A stretch of DNA of 64,000 nt from Variovorax sp. PBL-E5 (GCF_901827185.1 NZ_LR594672.1:62001-126000), one strand, 5' to 3'; shown: positions 48,670-57,576, counted from the stretch's first letter. The notes: generated by a model from the letters alone, not told the origin. Program-made: numbers and translations.

Positions 48670-49136
48670 GCGACGTCCGCCAGTTGACCCCTGCCGCGGC
48701 GCCGCCAGCGGCAAGTTGCGTGGTGCTGTGGCGTCTGCACACGGTCATGTCGGAGCGTGGCATTCGAACCGCTACTGAGTTGTCGCGCCGGCTGGAGCCC
48801 TACGCCGTCGGACTCACCCGCAAACAGCTCACGCGCATAGTTGCGGGCCTGCCGTCCAAGCTGAACGTGAAGCTACTGGGCGCGTTGATGCGGGAACTCG
48901 ATTGCGACGCCCATGAGCTGCTGCGCCTGGAGCCGACCGGCGCACCACCCGCTGCTGGGCCTGCGGGTTCGGCCAAAGATTCTGCTCGCCCCGCTCGCGG
49001 CGTTGCGCCCTCCACACCCAAGGCTCCGCGAACCAAGCATCCTGCGGCCTCTGCGGTGCCCCCGAGTGTGCCCCGGGACATCCTGGGTCCCTCCCTGGCA
49101 TCCCTCGCATTTGTCCGCCCTTTGGGCGCGAGCTAG
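48666..49136 (+). CDS. small helix-turn-helix protein, second gene of the recombinase trio
   Basis: 156 aa; the ATG overlaps the recombinase stop (GTGAG region). Residues about 20-80 form a Cro-like helix-turn-helix (VMSERGIRTATELSRRLEPY, LTRKQLTRIVAGLPSKLNVK, LDCDAHELLRLE). The C-terminal half is Pro/Ala-rich and disordered. It could regulate excision or bind the element ends. Its end is 7 nt from the third gene's start. Confidence 0.72.
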   Translation: MSDVRQLTPAAAPPAASCVVLWRLHTVMSERGIRTATELSRRLEPYAVGLTRKQLTRIVAGLPSKLNVKLLGALMRELDCDAHELLRLEPTGAPPAAGPAGSAKDSARPARGVAPSTPKAPRTKHPAASAVPPSVPRDILGPSLASLAFVRPLGAS

Positions 49137-49143
49137 GGACACG

Positions 49144-50949
49144 GTGGCTGAGTCCTGCGCCCTTTGCGCCAACCCCGTCCTCATCAAGGTGGCGACACGG
49201 CTCGCGCAACGGCCGGTCTGCGGCGCCTGCTACCAGCGAGCGTTCCTACCGGTGCCCTGCTCAACCTGCGGAGCGAGCACCCGAAGTCACCAAGGGATGG
49301 AACCTGCCTACTGCCGCCGATGTAGGCCATCGACCGCGTTTGCTTGCATGCGATGCAGCAAACCGGTGCATCGTACGTCGTTCGAAGTGCCTGGCGGCTA
49401 CGCTTGCGGCTACTGCCGTCGGTTCTACGAGCCTCCTGGGAACTGCACGCGCTGTGGTCGAGAGAGTCGCCATTTCGAGTCCAATCTCGCGCTCGGCATC
49501 ACGTCGCCGGTTTGCCCGCGCTGCGCCCGGCCCGACTGTCAAACCTGTTCGCGCTGCCGCAAGCACCGCAAGGTTGTCGCGCACTCGCCGGAGGGCAAAG
49601 CCCTCTGCCGTCGATGCGTGGAGCCTGTGGCGTTTAGCTGCTCCAGGTGCGGTCGCTCCAGCGAGCGCCACTCCGCCGCGGAGTGTGTCCAGTGTTACTG
49701 GCGCCGCGCTCTCGCAAACGAAGTTGCCCTTCTTGCGGGCAGGCTGACACACGGCTGGGCGCGAGCGCTGTTCGAGAAGTTCGCCGCTCAGACCATCGCC
49801 CACGCCACCCTCAGCGGACGTTCCAGGGGGCGCTGGAGAGCCTACGCGCAGTTTTTTGAGCGCCTGGGTCTCGCATCGGTCAGCGGTACCGCGCCTACCG
49901 CAGAACGGATGGCCGCTGAATTCTCGCCTGAAGAGCTTCGGCGCTACCAGGTCGCCTATGCATGGCTACTCAGGGAAGGGCAAGCCGAGGCGATGCCGAT
50001 GGAAGTGGTGGCGCGGACCACTGAGAATCTTGCGCAGGACCGGCTTCTGGCGCGTGTGCGAGAGCCCTGGCAGCTCGAGCTGCTCACGCGCTATCGACGA
50101 AGCCTTGCTGCCTACCTGCGTAGCTGGCGAGCCCGCGGCTGGGGCGGCGCACACGAACGGTTCACTGCGCGAACGGTCACCTTGTCTTTGCGAGCCGCGT
50201 TCCGGCTGCTCGACTCGATGCCGTCCTCTGTCGTGTCGGCCCAAGGGATTGACCGCCCGATGCTCGAACGCTTTGTGGCCAGCTACCCCGGACACCGCAA
50301 CGCTCTGCACTCCTTTATCGGATTCCTGAACCGCAAGGAGCGAATGTTCCAGCGCCTCCATCTGGACCGCAGTGTGCCAAGCGGCGTTCCGTTTCACGAC
50401 CTTCTGACCCCGCAGCGTGCCGGGCAGCTGCGCCAGGGGTGGTTTCGGGCGGAAGATGGGGACCTTCGGAATGCGCTGCTGGGCGTATTGATGCTCCTCT
50501 ACGCGCGTACCGGGAAACAGGCGCGCAACCTTTGCCGCGGCGCCTTCCAAACTACAGCAGACGGCTCGGTGCAGGCTCGGTTCGCAGAAGTGTCCATTGA
50601 CCTCGATGCCAGGACCTCGGTGCTCTTGACACGGTATCTCGCGACGCTAGAAGCTAGGCGCGGCCAGCCTCTCAAAGACAACGATTTGCTCTTCGAGTCC
50701 GCGGTGCCCGGCCGTGCGCTCTCCGACGCCGGGCTCAGGTATGTGTTGCTGGGCCAGGGAGTCACAGCCAGGCAGCTGTACACGACGGCCCTCGCATCGT
50801 TCTTCCGAGCGGGGCTGGCCACTCCGAAGGTGCTCGTGCGCACGCTAGGAATCTCAAACCAGACTGCAGTGAAGTATTGGGCTGCCTTCGCCCCACGGAT
50901 TCGCGACGAGGTGGCTCAAGCCGGACGTTCGCAGGCAACGTCGACCTAG
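49144..50949 (+). CDS. zinc-knuckle protein with degenerate recombinase domain, third gene of the trio
   Basis: 601 aa from GTG 49144 (the longer frame overlaps the previous gene). Residues 1-200 hold about eight CxxC pairs (CALC, CGAC, CSTCG, CRRC, CMRC, CGYC, CTRCG, CPRC, CSRC), a zinc-ribbon array. Residues about 220-590 resemble a tyrosine recombinase. There is a core-binding-like helical part, then YARTGKQARNLC where box I would be, and TARQLYTTALASFFRAGLAT plus LVRTLGISNQTAVKYW where box II and the nucleophile would be. The HxxR histidine is missing, so catalysis is doubtful. Possibly a structural partner of the active recombinase. Confidence 0.65.
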   Translation: MAESCALCANPVLIKVATRLAQRPVCGACYQRAFLPVPCSTCGASTRSHQGMEPAYCRRCRPSTAFACMRCSKPVHRTSFEVPGGYACGYCRRFYEPPGNCTRCGRESRHFESNLALGITSPVCPRCARPDCQTCSRCRKHRKVVAHSPEGKALCRRCVEPVAFSCSRCGRSSERHSAAECVQCYWRRALANEVALLAGRLTHGWARALFEKFAAQTIAHATLSGRSRGRWRAYAQFFERLGLASVSGTAPTAERMAAEFSPEELRRYQVAYAWLLREGQAEAMPMEVVARTTENLAQDRLLARVREPWQLELLTRYRRSLAAYLRSWRARGWGGAHERFTARTVTLSLRAAFRLLDSMPSSVVSAQGIDRPMLERFVASYPGHRNALHSFIGFLNRKERMFQRLHLDRSVPSGVPFHDLLTPQRAGQLRQGWFRAEDGDLRNALLGVLMLLYARTGKQARNLCRGAFQTTADGSVQARFAEVSIDLDARTSVLLTRYLATLEARRGQPLKDNDLLFESAVPGRALSDAGLRYVLLGQGVTARQLYTTALASFFRAGLATPKVLVRTLGISNQTAVKYWAAFAPRIRDEVAQAGRSQATST

Positions 50950-51464
50950 GCGCGGCCGGCCACTGCTGGTTGACCCGCGGTCGCTGTTCTGCTGAGGGCA
51001 CAAAACGCCAAGCTTCCAACGAGATGGCCTGACCCCCTGACCGGCCCTGGGCCTGCTCGACACCGAATCAGCCAACGGGGGAGCCTACGTCCCATGGACA
51101 GCTCTATGGACAACCCTTCAGGTTGCCCACAGACCTGACCACAGGACTTCGGCGAAGACCTTCATGAATGAATTCGAAATCAGAATGCGGGCTCCAACCT
51201 TGGTGGTCAGTGTTGGAACTTACCAGTCGCGTCCATTTGATTTGCATGAGCGCCTTCAGGACCGCTTTGACCGGTGCCGCCGTACGGGAGCCGATAGCCT
51301 AGCACTGGAGAGCGTAAGGAAATGGCCCCGGAGAGGAGCCTTGAGGAAAGAATTTAAAAGGGGATGCCTGCCGCTAGGGCCCCCGGCGCACTCGAAGGAA
51401 GGCCTCTCGGAATGGAGTGACCTTGTGAATCCACCTTCCGGCTCAGGTACGTCACGGGGTGAAG
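50950..51464. other. intergenic region with the right-end repeat
   Basis: About 515 nt. Apart from the 55-bp repeat at 51094-51148 it contains a frame of 130 codons from 51164 whose second half has no protein-like composition and overlaps an opposing gene; it is not annotated as a gene. Confidence 0.4.
51094..51148. repeat. right-end repeat of the intact recombinase element
   Basis: 55 bp direct repeat of 17842-17897, 145 nt after the trio's last stop codon. Contains ATGGACA-GCTCT-ATGGACA and ends in ACCTGACCACAGGACT. Confidence 0.7.
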
Positions 51465-51686
51465 TCACTCGGCCCGAACGCCGCGGCTGGAGAGCCAGAG
51501 TTCCACCTCTGCCAAGCACTCATCGCGGCCGCCGCCGCAGGTCTCGACTCGAGTAGAACATCCAAACGGGATGCCCGCGGCGAGACGCCGCTCGATTTCA
51601 GCTACCAGCGCAAGGAGCATGCCGGGGGCAACGCTGTCGCGGTAGAACGGGTGCACCTCGATAACGACGAGGTCCTGATGATTCAT
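51465..51686 (-). CDS. hypothetical protein (73 aa)
   Basis: Start ATG 51686 with AGGA upstream. Begins MNHQDLVVIEVHPFYRDSVA, then a helix (LLALVAEIERRLAAGI), then a Cys-containing turn (STRVETCGGGRDEC). Divergent from the 255-aa gene; a symmetric CTATATAG sits between them (51724-51731). No family recognised. Confidence 0.6.
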   Translation of the reverse strand: MNHQDLVVIEVHPFYRDSVAPGMLLALVAEIERRLAAGIPFGCSTRVETCGGGRDECLAEVELWLSSRGVRAE

Positions 51687-51737
51687 TGTGATGTCCTGAG
51701 TTGATGGGCGCCTTGCCGTCGCCCTATATAGGGGGGG

Positions 51738-51756
51738 ATAAGTCCCGTTGGCTACA
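51738..51756 (+). promoter_or_regulatory. plasmid-type promoter element
   Basis: ATAAGTCCCGTTGGCTACAG, about 40 nt upstream of ATG 51798. Confidence 0.55.
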
Positions 51757-51797
51757 GGTGTTGAACGCGCTCGAGGAGCGCACACCAGGAAGGACAC

Positions 51798-52565
51798 ATG
51801 TCAAACGACAACCAGATGGTCGTGCTCAATGCCGACCAGAAAGCTGTATTCAAGCGCACCCTCACCGAGGTCGTGAGCGGCTTGAACCACCTCCACCAGA
51901 TGGCCGCGGGCGACCAGCTCTCTCGGGACCATGGACGCAACGTCCTGTACGTCGCCGAATCCAGCCTCGCCGAGGTCGGCAAGTTAACCGGCATCGAAAC
52001 CGATGCGGCCGCCGTGCGAGAAGAGCGATATGCGGCGCTTCGCGCCGCGAATCAGCGGGTCCTCCAGCTCGAGCGCAGGCTGGGCGAGCAGGTCACCGCT
52101 GAAAACGTGGAAGCGGCAGTCAAGCGTCTCGGCGACCGTATCGACCGCTGGTGGGACATTTACGGCTTCGGGCACATCTCCGACATGTCGTTCAGCAAGT
52201 ACGGCAGTGTCCACCTCAAGTTGAGCGGCAGCCTTTTCGGCACCACCTCGTTGACGTTCTCGGCGACCCCCGTCTCGGACAAGGTTACTCGAGCCACCTG
52301 GCTAGCCAGCCTTGTCGAGAGGGGCTTTGTACTTGAAACGTCCGAGGGCTCCGGCCACGAAGGCTTGGTCGATTGCGAGGCGAGTCGGAACGCGCTCATC
52401 GAGCTCATCGAGTCACACTTTCCCTCGGCACGGGTCACTGGTTTCGAGAGCCATCGCAATCGCGCCGGCGCGACTGTCCTCCGTACCATCGACGTGCATA
52501 TCGCGAAGCTGGTGGACATCGAGAATCTCGACCTGCCTCCGATGAGCGTCGACGCAGCAAGCTAG
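51798..52565 (+). CDS. hypothetical protein (255 aa)
   Basis: Start with AAGGA. N-terminal helical region with a coiled coil (AALRAANQRVLQLERRLGEQ), then a beta-rich domain (SKYGSVHLKLSGSLFGTTSL, TFSATPVSDK) and a C-terminal mixed domain (LIESHFPSARVTGFE). Followed by a bidirectional terminator. No family recognised. Confidence 0.68.
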   Translation: MSNDNQMVVLNADQKAVFKRTLTEVVSGLNHLHQMAAGDQLSRDHGRNVLYVAESSLAEVGKLTGIETDAAAVREERYAALRAANQRVLQLERRLGEQVTAENVEAAVKRLGDRIDRWWDIYGFGHISDMSFSKYGSVHLKLSGSLFGTTSLTFSATPVSDKVTRATWLASLVERGFVLETSEGSGHEGLVDCEASRNALIELIESHFPSARVTGFESHRNRAGATVLRTIDVHIAKLVDIENLDLPPMSVDAAS

Positions 52566-52589
52566 GTGCCGGGAATGTCGAAGCGCTGA

Positions 52590-52622
52590 TTCAAGAAAAC
52601 GCGGCCCTCGGCCGCGTTTTCG
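52590..52622. terminator. bidirectional terminator
   Basis: GAAAACGCGGCC-CTC-GGCCGCGTTTTCG between convergent genes. Confidence 0.88.
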
Positions 52623-52656
52623 TACGCTGGGGTACCGGCTAACTGGGCCGCGGCCC

Positions 52657-53763
52657 CTAGCCGAAGAGGTCTACCAACGCCTCGCCAAGCCCTTTTCCGG
52701 GACCAGGCTCCGGAGGCGCGTGGCTTCGTGCTGCGCCCCCGGCCCGGCGAATCTCCTGGTTCTCCGCTTCGATGCGCCTAGCACGCTCTTGAGCGCCCGT
52801 GGCAATCATTTGTGCCTTCTCAAGGTCCGCTTGGAGCTTGCGGAACTGCTTGTCGCGGGACAGGTCAAGCTCCTGCGTTGCGCGGCTTTCCAGCCTGTTG
52901 AGCGCGGCGGCTAGCTCCTCGGAAAGCTTGCCAACCAGCACAGCCAGGTTCGTCGCTTGGCCGATTGCGGGCCCCACAGCCTCGCGGCAAAGAGCTTCGA
53001 CTGCGTGTTTCCATTCCTCTTGCGCCAGCAGGCTTCGCACCAAGAGCGTCCATTGCGCTTCGGAGAGGGCTGGCACCGGGAGCTTGCAGGTCGCGAACTC
53101 AGCTTCCACCTTGGGCCGAGCCTGGACCAGCGCATTTTCCACCGCGCCCATCACTGGTTCCATGCGCTCTTCGAGTGTTCCATAGCCCTCAAGCATGGTA
53201 TCCAGGGCGGACGCCCGCAGCCTTGCATTGCTCGGGACCCGCATGAAGCCAGACTCGCTGACAAGGTAGATTTGTTCGAGCCCGTCCGTGTGCCGCAGGA
53301 ATGCAAATGCAAAGGTCAGGTCTCTCGCAGGCGGCCCTCCCACTCTGTAAGGGCATACCCAAAGGGCCACTGCCCGCGTCGCTTCGCTCCTGCGGAGTGC
53401 CGATGCCATGCGGGCGCGGATTCCATCAGGGCCTCCTGAAATGAAGCTCGGGTCGCCGGGCTCCACGAGCGACCCCGCCCATCCGCCCTCGTCGCCAAGG
53501 CCCGTCAACCGCACGACCTGAATCCGAGGGGGAAATTCTGGCTCAAACTCGGCCTCTGCGACCGCCTGGCGGCAAAGCTGTGGAAAGCAATGCGCTTCCA
53601 GGAAAAGCACGTCCTTCGCGGCATCGGAATCGCCGATGCCCATGCTCTGGTCGGACATCAGCTTGTCGGCAACGCTGCTCACAATGCTTCGCAAGAGGTC
53701 GTCCTGGGTAAGCCCCCCGGCTGGCGACTTCGCGCGCCCTGATTTGGTTCGTAGCTTCGCCAT
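52657..53763 (-). CDS. hypothetical protein, second gene of a two-gene unit
   Basis: 368 aa from ATG 53763 (the upstream gene stops 4 nt before). N-terminal region DLLRSIVSSVADKLMSDQSM helical; a beta-rich centre with RIQVVRLTGLGDEGG and AVALWVCPYRVGG; C-terminal half a long coiled coil (about 270-335: LNRLESRATQELDLSRDKQF) and Pro-rich end. Always read with its partner at 53768-54838. No known domain recognised. Confidence 0.65.
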   Translation of the reverse strand: MAKLRTKSGRAKSPAGGLTQDDLLRSIVSSVADKLMSDQSMGIGDSDAAKDVLFLEAHCFPQLCRQAVAEAEFEPEFPPRIQVVRLTGLGDEGGWAGSLVEPGDPSFISGGPDGIRARMASALRRSEATRAVALWVCPYRVGGPPARDLTFAFAFLRHTDGLEQIYLVSESGFMRVPSNARLRASALDTMLEGYGTLEERMEPVMGAVENALVQARPKVEAEFATCKLPVPALSEAQWTLLVRSLLAQEEWKHAVEALCREAVGPAIGQATNLAVLVGKLSEELAAALNRLESRATQELDLSRDKQFRKLQADLEKAQMIATGAQERARRIEAENQEIRRAGGAARSHAPPEPGPGKGLGEALVDLFG

Positions 53764-53767
53764 GATT

Positions 53768-54838
53768 TCAGCTGAGACTGTTTGCAAGATGGGCCACGCC
53801 GGAGCCGACCACGACCCGACTCGACTCGGCGTCCCAGAAAAAGTACAAGCGCATGCAATAGCGCTCGTCGCGCCCGCCTCCCTTGAGCAAGTGGAGGTCA
53901 AGCATCCTGCGACGTCCGTCCCATCGAACGAAGTAGGCGCTTCCCTGTTCACCTGCGATGCTGGCTCCCACGGAGCCTTCCAGCTTCAGCCCGTGGACGG
54001 ACATAGCCGCGTCCAGGTCTTCGGCTTTCGCGAGCCCTAGGCGGGTGTCGCGGTATGTGCCGGCAAGTAGCTCAAACGCCGCGCAAACGACCTCCGGCCG
54101 CTCGTAGCGCGACTTCTTTACACCGTTAAGCGCACGCGGCAGGACCACGATGCGTTCGCGGTTCTCCGCTGCCCAGGCTGGCAGTGACTCCAAGTCGGGC
54201 AGCCTTCCGTCGATGTCCACGACCACCTCGTCGGCTTGCGCATCTGCGTTGCCTGTGGCGGCTTCGAGGCTCCGGAGGCGAGCCCTGTATTGCTTGAGCT
54301 GCCGCTTCTGCTCGTCCAGCAGCGTCAGCAAGTAGTTCGCCTCATCCTCTTGGGCGTTAAGACGCGCAAGCAACTCCGGGTTGGTGGATTTGACGCGACC
54401 CTCGCCACAAAGCGTCGCCAGAAGTTCAACGAATGTCGGCAGGGTCCCCGTTTCAATAGGCGCTCCCGTCGCAGTTGCTGCCGACCACCAGGCTGGAGCT
54501 TCCAGGCGGGTTCCGCCACCATCTGGGGCGTGGAACGGACTTAGCGGACCCGCGTAGCGCCTTATTCGATACCCCGTTCGGGCGGCTATTCCCTTGGGCT
54601 GTACGAAGAACGTTTCGTGCTGTGCGAGGCCGTTTTCGTCAACACAGGCCCATCGAGCAGCAACAAAACGCTGGGAGCGTTGCACGGCCAATGAAACCGG
54701 CACACCGCCGCTATCCACGTCGCCCACGCCATCCGGCAGGGATTCGCCGGACTCGAGCTGCAAATGCCCCGCGAGCGCCTCGAGAAAGCTCTCGAACACC
54801 GCGGCGCTGATACTTTTGTGTAAGGTCTGGGACTGCAT
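53768..54838 (-). CDS. coiled-coil protein with RelE-like C-terminal domain, first gene of a two-gene unit
   Basis: 356 aa. N terminus (about 1-110) mixed, containing SGGVPVSLAVQRSQRFVAAR. Coiled coil at about 145-195 (EDEANYLLTLLDEQKRQLKQ). The C-terminal 80 residues (FVRWDGRRRMLDLHLLKGGG ... RYCMRLYFFWDAESSRVVVG ... HLAN) have the strand pattern of RelE-fold domains, with basic residues where mRNA interferases have theirs. This assignment is a pattern reading, not a search result. A toxin or nuclease-type effector is possible. Own promoter not clear. Confidence 0.6.
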   Translation of the reverse strand: MQSQTLHKSISAAVFESFLEALAGHLQLESGESLPDGVGDVDSGGVPVSLAVQRSQRFVAARWACVDENGLAQHETFFVQPKGIAARTGYRIRRYAGPLSPFHAPDGGGTRLEAPAWWSAATATGAPIETGTLPTFVELLATLCGEGRVKSTNPELLARLNAQEDEANYLLTLLDEQKRQLKQYRARLRSLEAATGNADAQADEVVVDIDGRLPDLESLPAWAAENRERIVVLPRALNGVKKSRYERPEVVCAAFELLAGTYRDTRLGLAKAEDLDAAMSVHGLKLEGSVGASIAGEQGSAYFVRWDGRRRMLDLHLLKGGGRDERYCMRLYFFWDAESSRVVVGSGVAHLANSLS

Positions 54839-54870
54839 AGTGTTAATCCTACGCCTCCCAAGCCCACCTT

Positions 54871-55146
54871 TCAGGGCAGCGCAGGAAGGCGCGGCTGGCT
54901 AGCTAGGAGTTTTGCGCGCTTGAGCAGCTCCCTACTGGTGACAGCGAGGGCTCCCCGAGATGTCGCGACCTGGCGCTGCTCTGCCGTGATGTCGTAGTGA
55001 GGATGGCGCGTACCTCGGTGGTACCAGCAGCGGTTTATGCCGCACTCGGCCGCGAAACTGTGCAGCTGCTCGAGCGAATCCGCGGTCAGGTGAAAGCGCG
55101 GCTTACCCTTGAAGGGAATCGCAGCGTCGTCGACATAGGTCGTCAC
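54871..55146 (-). CDS. DUF4031-family protein, GTG start
   Basis: 91 aa from GTG 55146, whose codon overlaps the stop of the membrane protein upstream (GTGA). Family signature: TTYVDDAAIPFKGKPRFHLT, LHSFAAECGINRCWYHRGTR, HPHYDITAEQRQVATSRGAL, AVTSRELLKRAK. DUF4031 proteins are common in actinobacteria and phages; function is unknown, though the YVDD start suggests a nucleotide or metal site. Confidence 0.78.
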   Translation of the reverse strand: MTTYVDDAAIPFKGKPRFHLTADSLEQLHSFAAECGINRCWYHRGTRHPHYDITAEQRQVATSRGALAVTSRELLKRAKLLASQPRLPALP

Positions 55147-55436
55147 GGCTTTCGCTGCTTCAGGTGGTCGATGGCCAGAATGCAACCCGCGATGTGGCAC
55201 AGGCCGATGTACAGCGACGCGAACTCCATGCCTACGTCGACAAGGCCCCAGTCAAGCTCGCCCATGAACAGGGCGTAAGCGATTGAAAGCAGATGAAGGG
55301 CCATTAGGCCGCCAAATACTGCCACAGTCGCCTGCAACTGCCGGACCGGAACGCCGGACTTCGGGTGCCGATTCAGCGAGAACACGTACAGGTACGTCCA
55401 TGCGACCAGGGCGACAGGGTAGGTGAGGATGAGCAC
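55143..55436 (-). CDS. three-span membrane protein (97 aa)
   Basis: Hydrophobic segments at about 2-20, 36-56 and 66-88 (LILTYPVALVAWTYLYVFSL, VAVFGGLMALHLLSIAYALF, FASLYIGLCHIAGCILAI). Translationally coupled to the DUF4031 gene. The minus-strand element GGCTAAAGCAGGTGGCTACA is its likely promoter. No family recognised. Confidence 0.7.
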   Translation of the reverse strand: MLILTYPVALVAWTYLYVFSLNRHPKSGVPVRQLQATVAVFGGLMALHLLSIAYALFMGELDWGLVDVGMEFASLYIGLCHIAGCILAIDHLKQRKP

Positions 55437-55466
55437 AGGAGGTTCCAGGGTTGGAGGGGCAGCGTT

Positions 55467-55513
55467 CTGTAGCCACCTGCTTTAGCCTTGGCTAAAACCG
55501 TCTTCCCTATACT
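55467..55513. promoter_or_regulatory. divergent pair of plasmid-type promoter elements sharing a palindrome
   Basis: A TTTAGCC-TT-GGCTAAA palindrome (55481-55496) supplies the upstream box of both promoters. Minus: GCTAAA-N8-CTACAG. Plus: GCTAAA-N10-CTATAC, each before the expected gene. Confidence 0.6.
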
Positions 55514-55643
55514 GACGGCAAAGGGACCGCATCTCGCAAGGGCGCCCGTCTCCGCTAACGAACTACCAAATCGCCGAATGTCATTTGACCGAATCAAAGG
55601 AGTGCTGGACGGCCATTAGTTTCACAACTAATGGAGCCTTCCA

Positions 55644-56174
55644 ATGCACACTATTCCGCCCTATCAACCGGGCGTGACCCTGCGCCATCGCAGCGGCGCA
55701 AGCTACGACTATCCCTCGCTCGAGGCGGCGTTCCGCGCCCTCGGTTACTGGTGGCTGAGCCAAAACCTCGGACTCGACTTCACGTCGCCCTTCTACTGCT
55801 CCCGTCTGCTGTCTTGGGTGACCGCAGACTGGATGATGGTGACGGACTTTGGCGCGCCTGTCGTGGTCTCTGATTTCGAACGTTTCCGTGGGCCGCCCCG
55901 CCGTCCCTTCTGGGCCTCGAAGCACGACTACTGCGGCTACGGCCCCGTACCAGGGACGGGTCGTCATCACGGCGGTCACCACTTCCGTCGCGTCCATCAC
56001 ATCAACGAACGACGCAATGCAGTGCTCGTCGTGCACGAGGATGGCGAGGTCGCGCCTCGAGGTAAGCGCGCTGCTGCCAACCTTCCGACCCCGTGGGACG
56101 ACTACGCGATTGCGGCGCGCGACGACCGCTGCTGGAAGCGCAGTCGCAAGACCCAGTGGAAAGCCCGGGTCTGA
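55644..56174 (+). CDS. hypothetical protein (176 aa)
   Basis: Begins MHTIPPYQPGVTLRHRSGAS. Notable features are an aromatic-rich middle (GYWWLSQNLGLDFTSPFYCS), a His-rich segment (GRHHGGHHFRRVHHINERRN) and a basic C terminus (CWKRSRKTQWKARV). The His cluster might bind metal. Promoter-like GGCTAAAAC...CTATAC upstream. A sequence AACTAATGG precedes the ATG without a strong ribosome site. No family recognised. Confidence 0.65.
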   Translation: MHTIPPYQPGVTLRHRSGASYDYPSLEAAFRALGYWWLSQNLGLDFTSPFYCSRLLSWVTADWMMVTDFGAPVVVSDFERFRGPPRRPFWASKHDYCGYGPVPGTGRHHGGHHFRRVHHINERRNAVLVVHEDGEVAPRGKRAAANLPTPWDDYAIAARDDRCWKRSRKTQWKARV

Positions 56175-56306
56175 GCGGCGTACCGCAGGAACGGCGGCTC
56201 GTACGCCCACTGGGCGGCCAGGCTCTAACCGGTCTTCAAGGGCCGGCTATAGGCGTCGAGAGCAGGGTCGGTAGCTATGCGTAAGACACAACATCTCGCT
56301 TAACTC

Positions 56307-57173
56307 ATGCGTAATCGCTCTTCCAAGCTCAGTTTCCCTCACGTCATCGTGGGGGCCGCTACTTCCGCGACCCAGGAGGCGCTCGCTCTGCATCGCCAGG
56401 TCGAGGAGGTACTGCCGTGCAATGTCGTGAACTCCTCGGCTTCGACGCGCCCTTTGCCCGGGACACATGATGGCGAAACAGTCGGATACTTTCACATCCG
56501 CAGCCCTGGTCAGCTGGGGCGGCCCGCAGACGCAATCGCGCGCGCCTTTTCCATGGATGGAGCGCCGGGCGAGACGTTCTGGCACCGCACGTTCTCATTC
56601 GACGAAACCGGCGCACTTGAGGAATCGCTCCCGCTCTTCACAACGCTGGACGAGCCCGCTTTGCGCAGGCTGGCCACTGAGGCGCCGTTGGGGGTCGTCA
56701 GCAGCCTGGCAGGCAGTCGGCACATCGCGTTCGCGCAAAGCACGCAATCTCCGGAGGTGGCCGCCTTTGTTGACTTTTCCCTCGTCATCCGCCCGGAGGT
56801 GGATGCGGAAGAGGTTCTTGCCGCCCCCTGTAGAGCCGGGGGTGTCCGGTTTGAGGTCAGCCTCAATCAGCTCGTGACCCGCGCCAGCATGCGGGGTGCC
56901 GGCGCCGCGGCAGCCCTGGTGGAGTTCGTGGTCGATGTCGTTCAGGCAGAACTGGAGGCGGCCCTTGCCCGCCTGAAGCCCGTGGCCGATGCAGCAGGCC
57001 TGACTCTCGTCGGGAACGTGTGTGTGAGTACGCGTCGCGATAGCCAGGCAACGCTGATGGTTCAATCCTTGCTGGAGGCGGCGTTGACCCACGCCATGCT
57101 CGCGCTTGCCCATTCCGCGGAGATGCCTTCCTTCGCTGTCGGCATCGAGTTCGACGGCAATACCGTCAACTAG
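56307..57173 (+). CDS. hypothetical protein (288 aa)
   Basis: Begins MRNRSSKLSFPHVIVGAATS. Alternating strands and helices; contains VEEVLPCNVVNSSASTRPLP, GVVSSLAGSRHIAFAQSTQS, and a C-terminal NVCVSTRRDSQATLMVQSLL. GGCTATAGG lies about 60 nt upstream. The final codons overlap the end of the opposing XRE regulator gene. No family recognised. Confidence 0.65.
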   Translation: MRNRSSKLSFPHVIVGAATSATQEALALHRQVEEVLPCNVVNSSASTRPLPGTHDGETVGYFHIRSPGQLGRPADAIARAFSMDGAPGETFWHRTFSFDETGALEESLPLFTTLDEPALRRLATEAPLGVVSSLAGSRHIAFAQSTQSPEVAAFVDFSLVIRPEVDAEEVLAAPCRAGGVRFEVSLNQLVTRASMRGAGAAAALVEFVVDVVQAELEAALARLKPVADAAGLTLVGNVCVSTRRDSQATLMVQSLLEAALTHAMLALAHSAEMPSFAVGIEFDGNTVN

Positions 57174-57457
57174 GCTACCCCGCCGCGGGGTGCCGCTTCG
57201 CAAGCCGTGCCGACTGAGTCAGGTCCGGTTGTGCCGTCCAGAAGGCGTGCGAGCGGCAAGCCCAGCGCATCCGAGAGCTTCGACACGGACGCCAGCGTTG
57301 GGTTGACCACCTGGCGCTCAACCTGGCTCACGTAGGTGCGATGAACTCCGGCCCGGTCTGCCAGCTCCTCTTGCGAGAGGCCGGCTCGTAAGCGGAAGGT
57401 ACGCAAGTTGGCCGCGAGCGTGAGGGAGGCAGACGTCGGATGTCTCGGGGCGGGCAT
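57170..57457 (-). CDS. XRE-family transcriptional regulator
   Basis: 95 aa. Classic Cro/C1 helix-turn-helix at about 15-70: ANLRTFRLRAGLSQEELADR, AGVHRTYVSQVERQVVNPTL, SVSKLSDALGLPLARLL. Divergent from the ERCC4 nuclease gene (57577) and likely to control it and itself. Confidence 0.9.
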   Translation of the reverse strand: MPAPRHPTSASLTLAANLRTFRLRAGLSQEELADRAGVHRTYVSQVERQVVNPTLASVSKLSDALGLPLARLLDGTTGPDSVGTACEAAPRGGVA

Positions 57458-57576
57458 GTCGGCGCAGCTTGCCGTCCTGCGATGAAAAAATCTACAGCCA
57501 ATCCATCTACCGCCTATACGTCTCGCTCCGTGGCCGGGACTCGACGCCGCTTAGACTACCAGCCGGAGGTGCAGGC

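Noticed and set aside
51164..51556. 130-codon frame beside the recombinase right end
   Set aside because: Its second half has no protein-like composition and overlaps an opposing gene with a good start; the first 60 codons may be coincidental.
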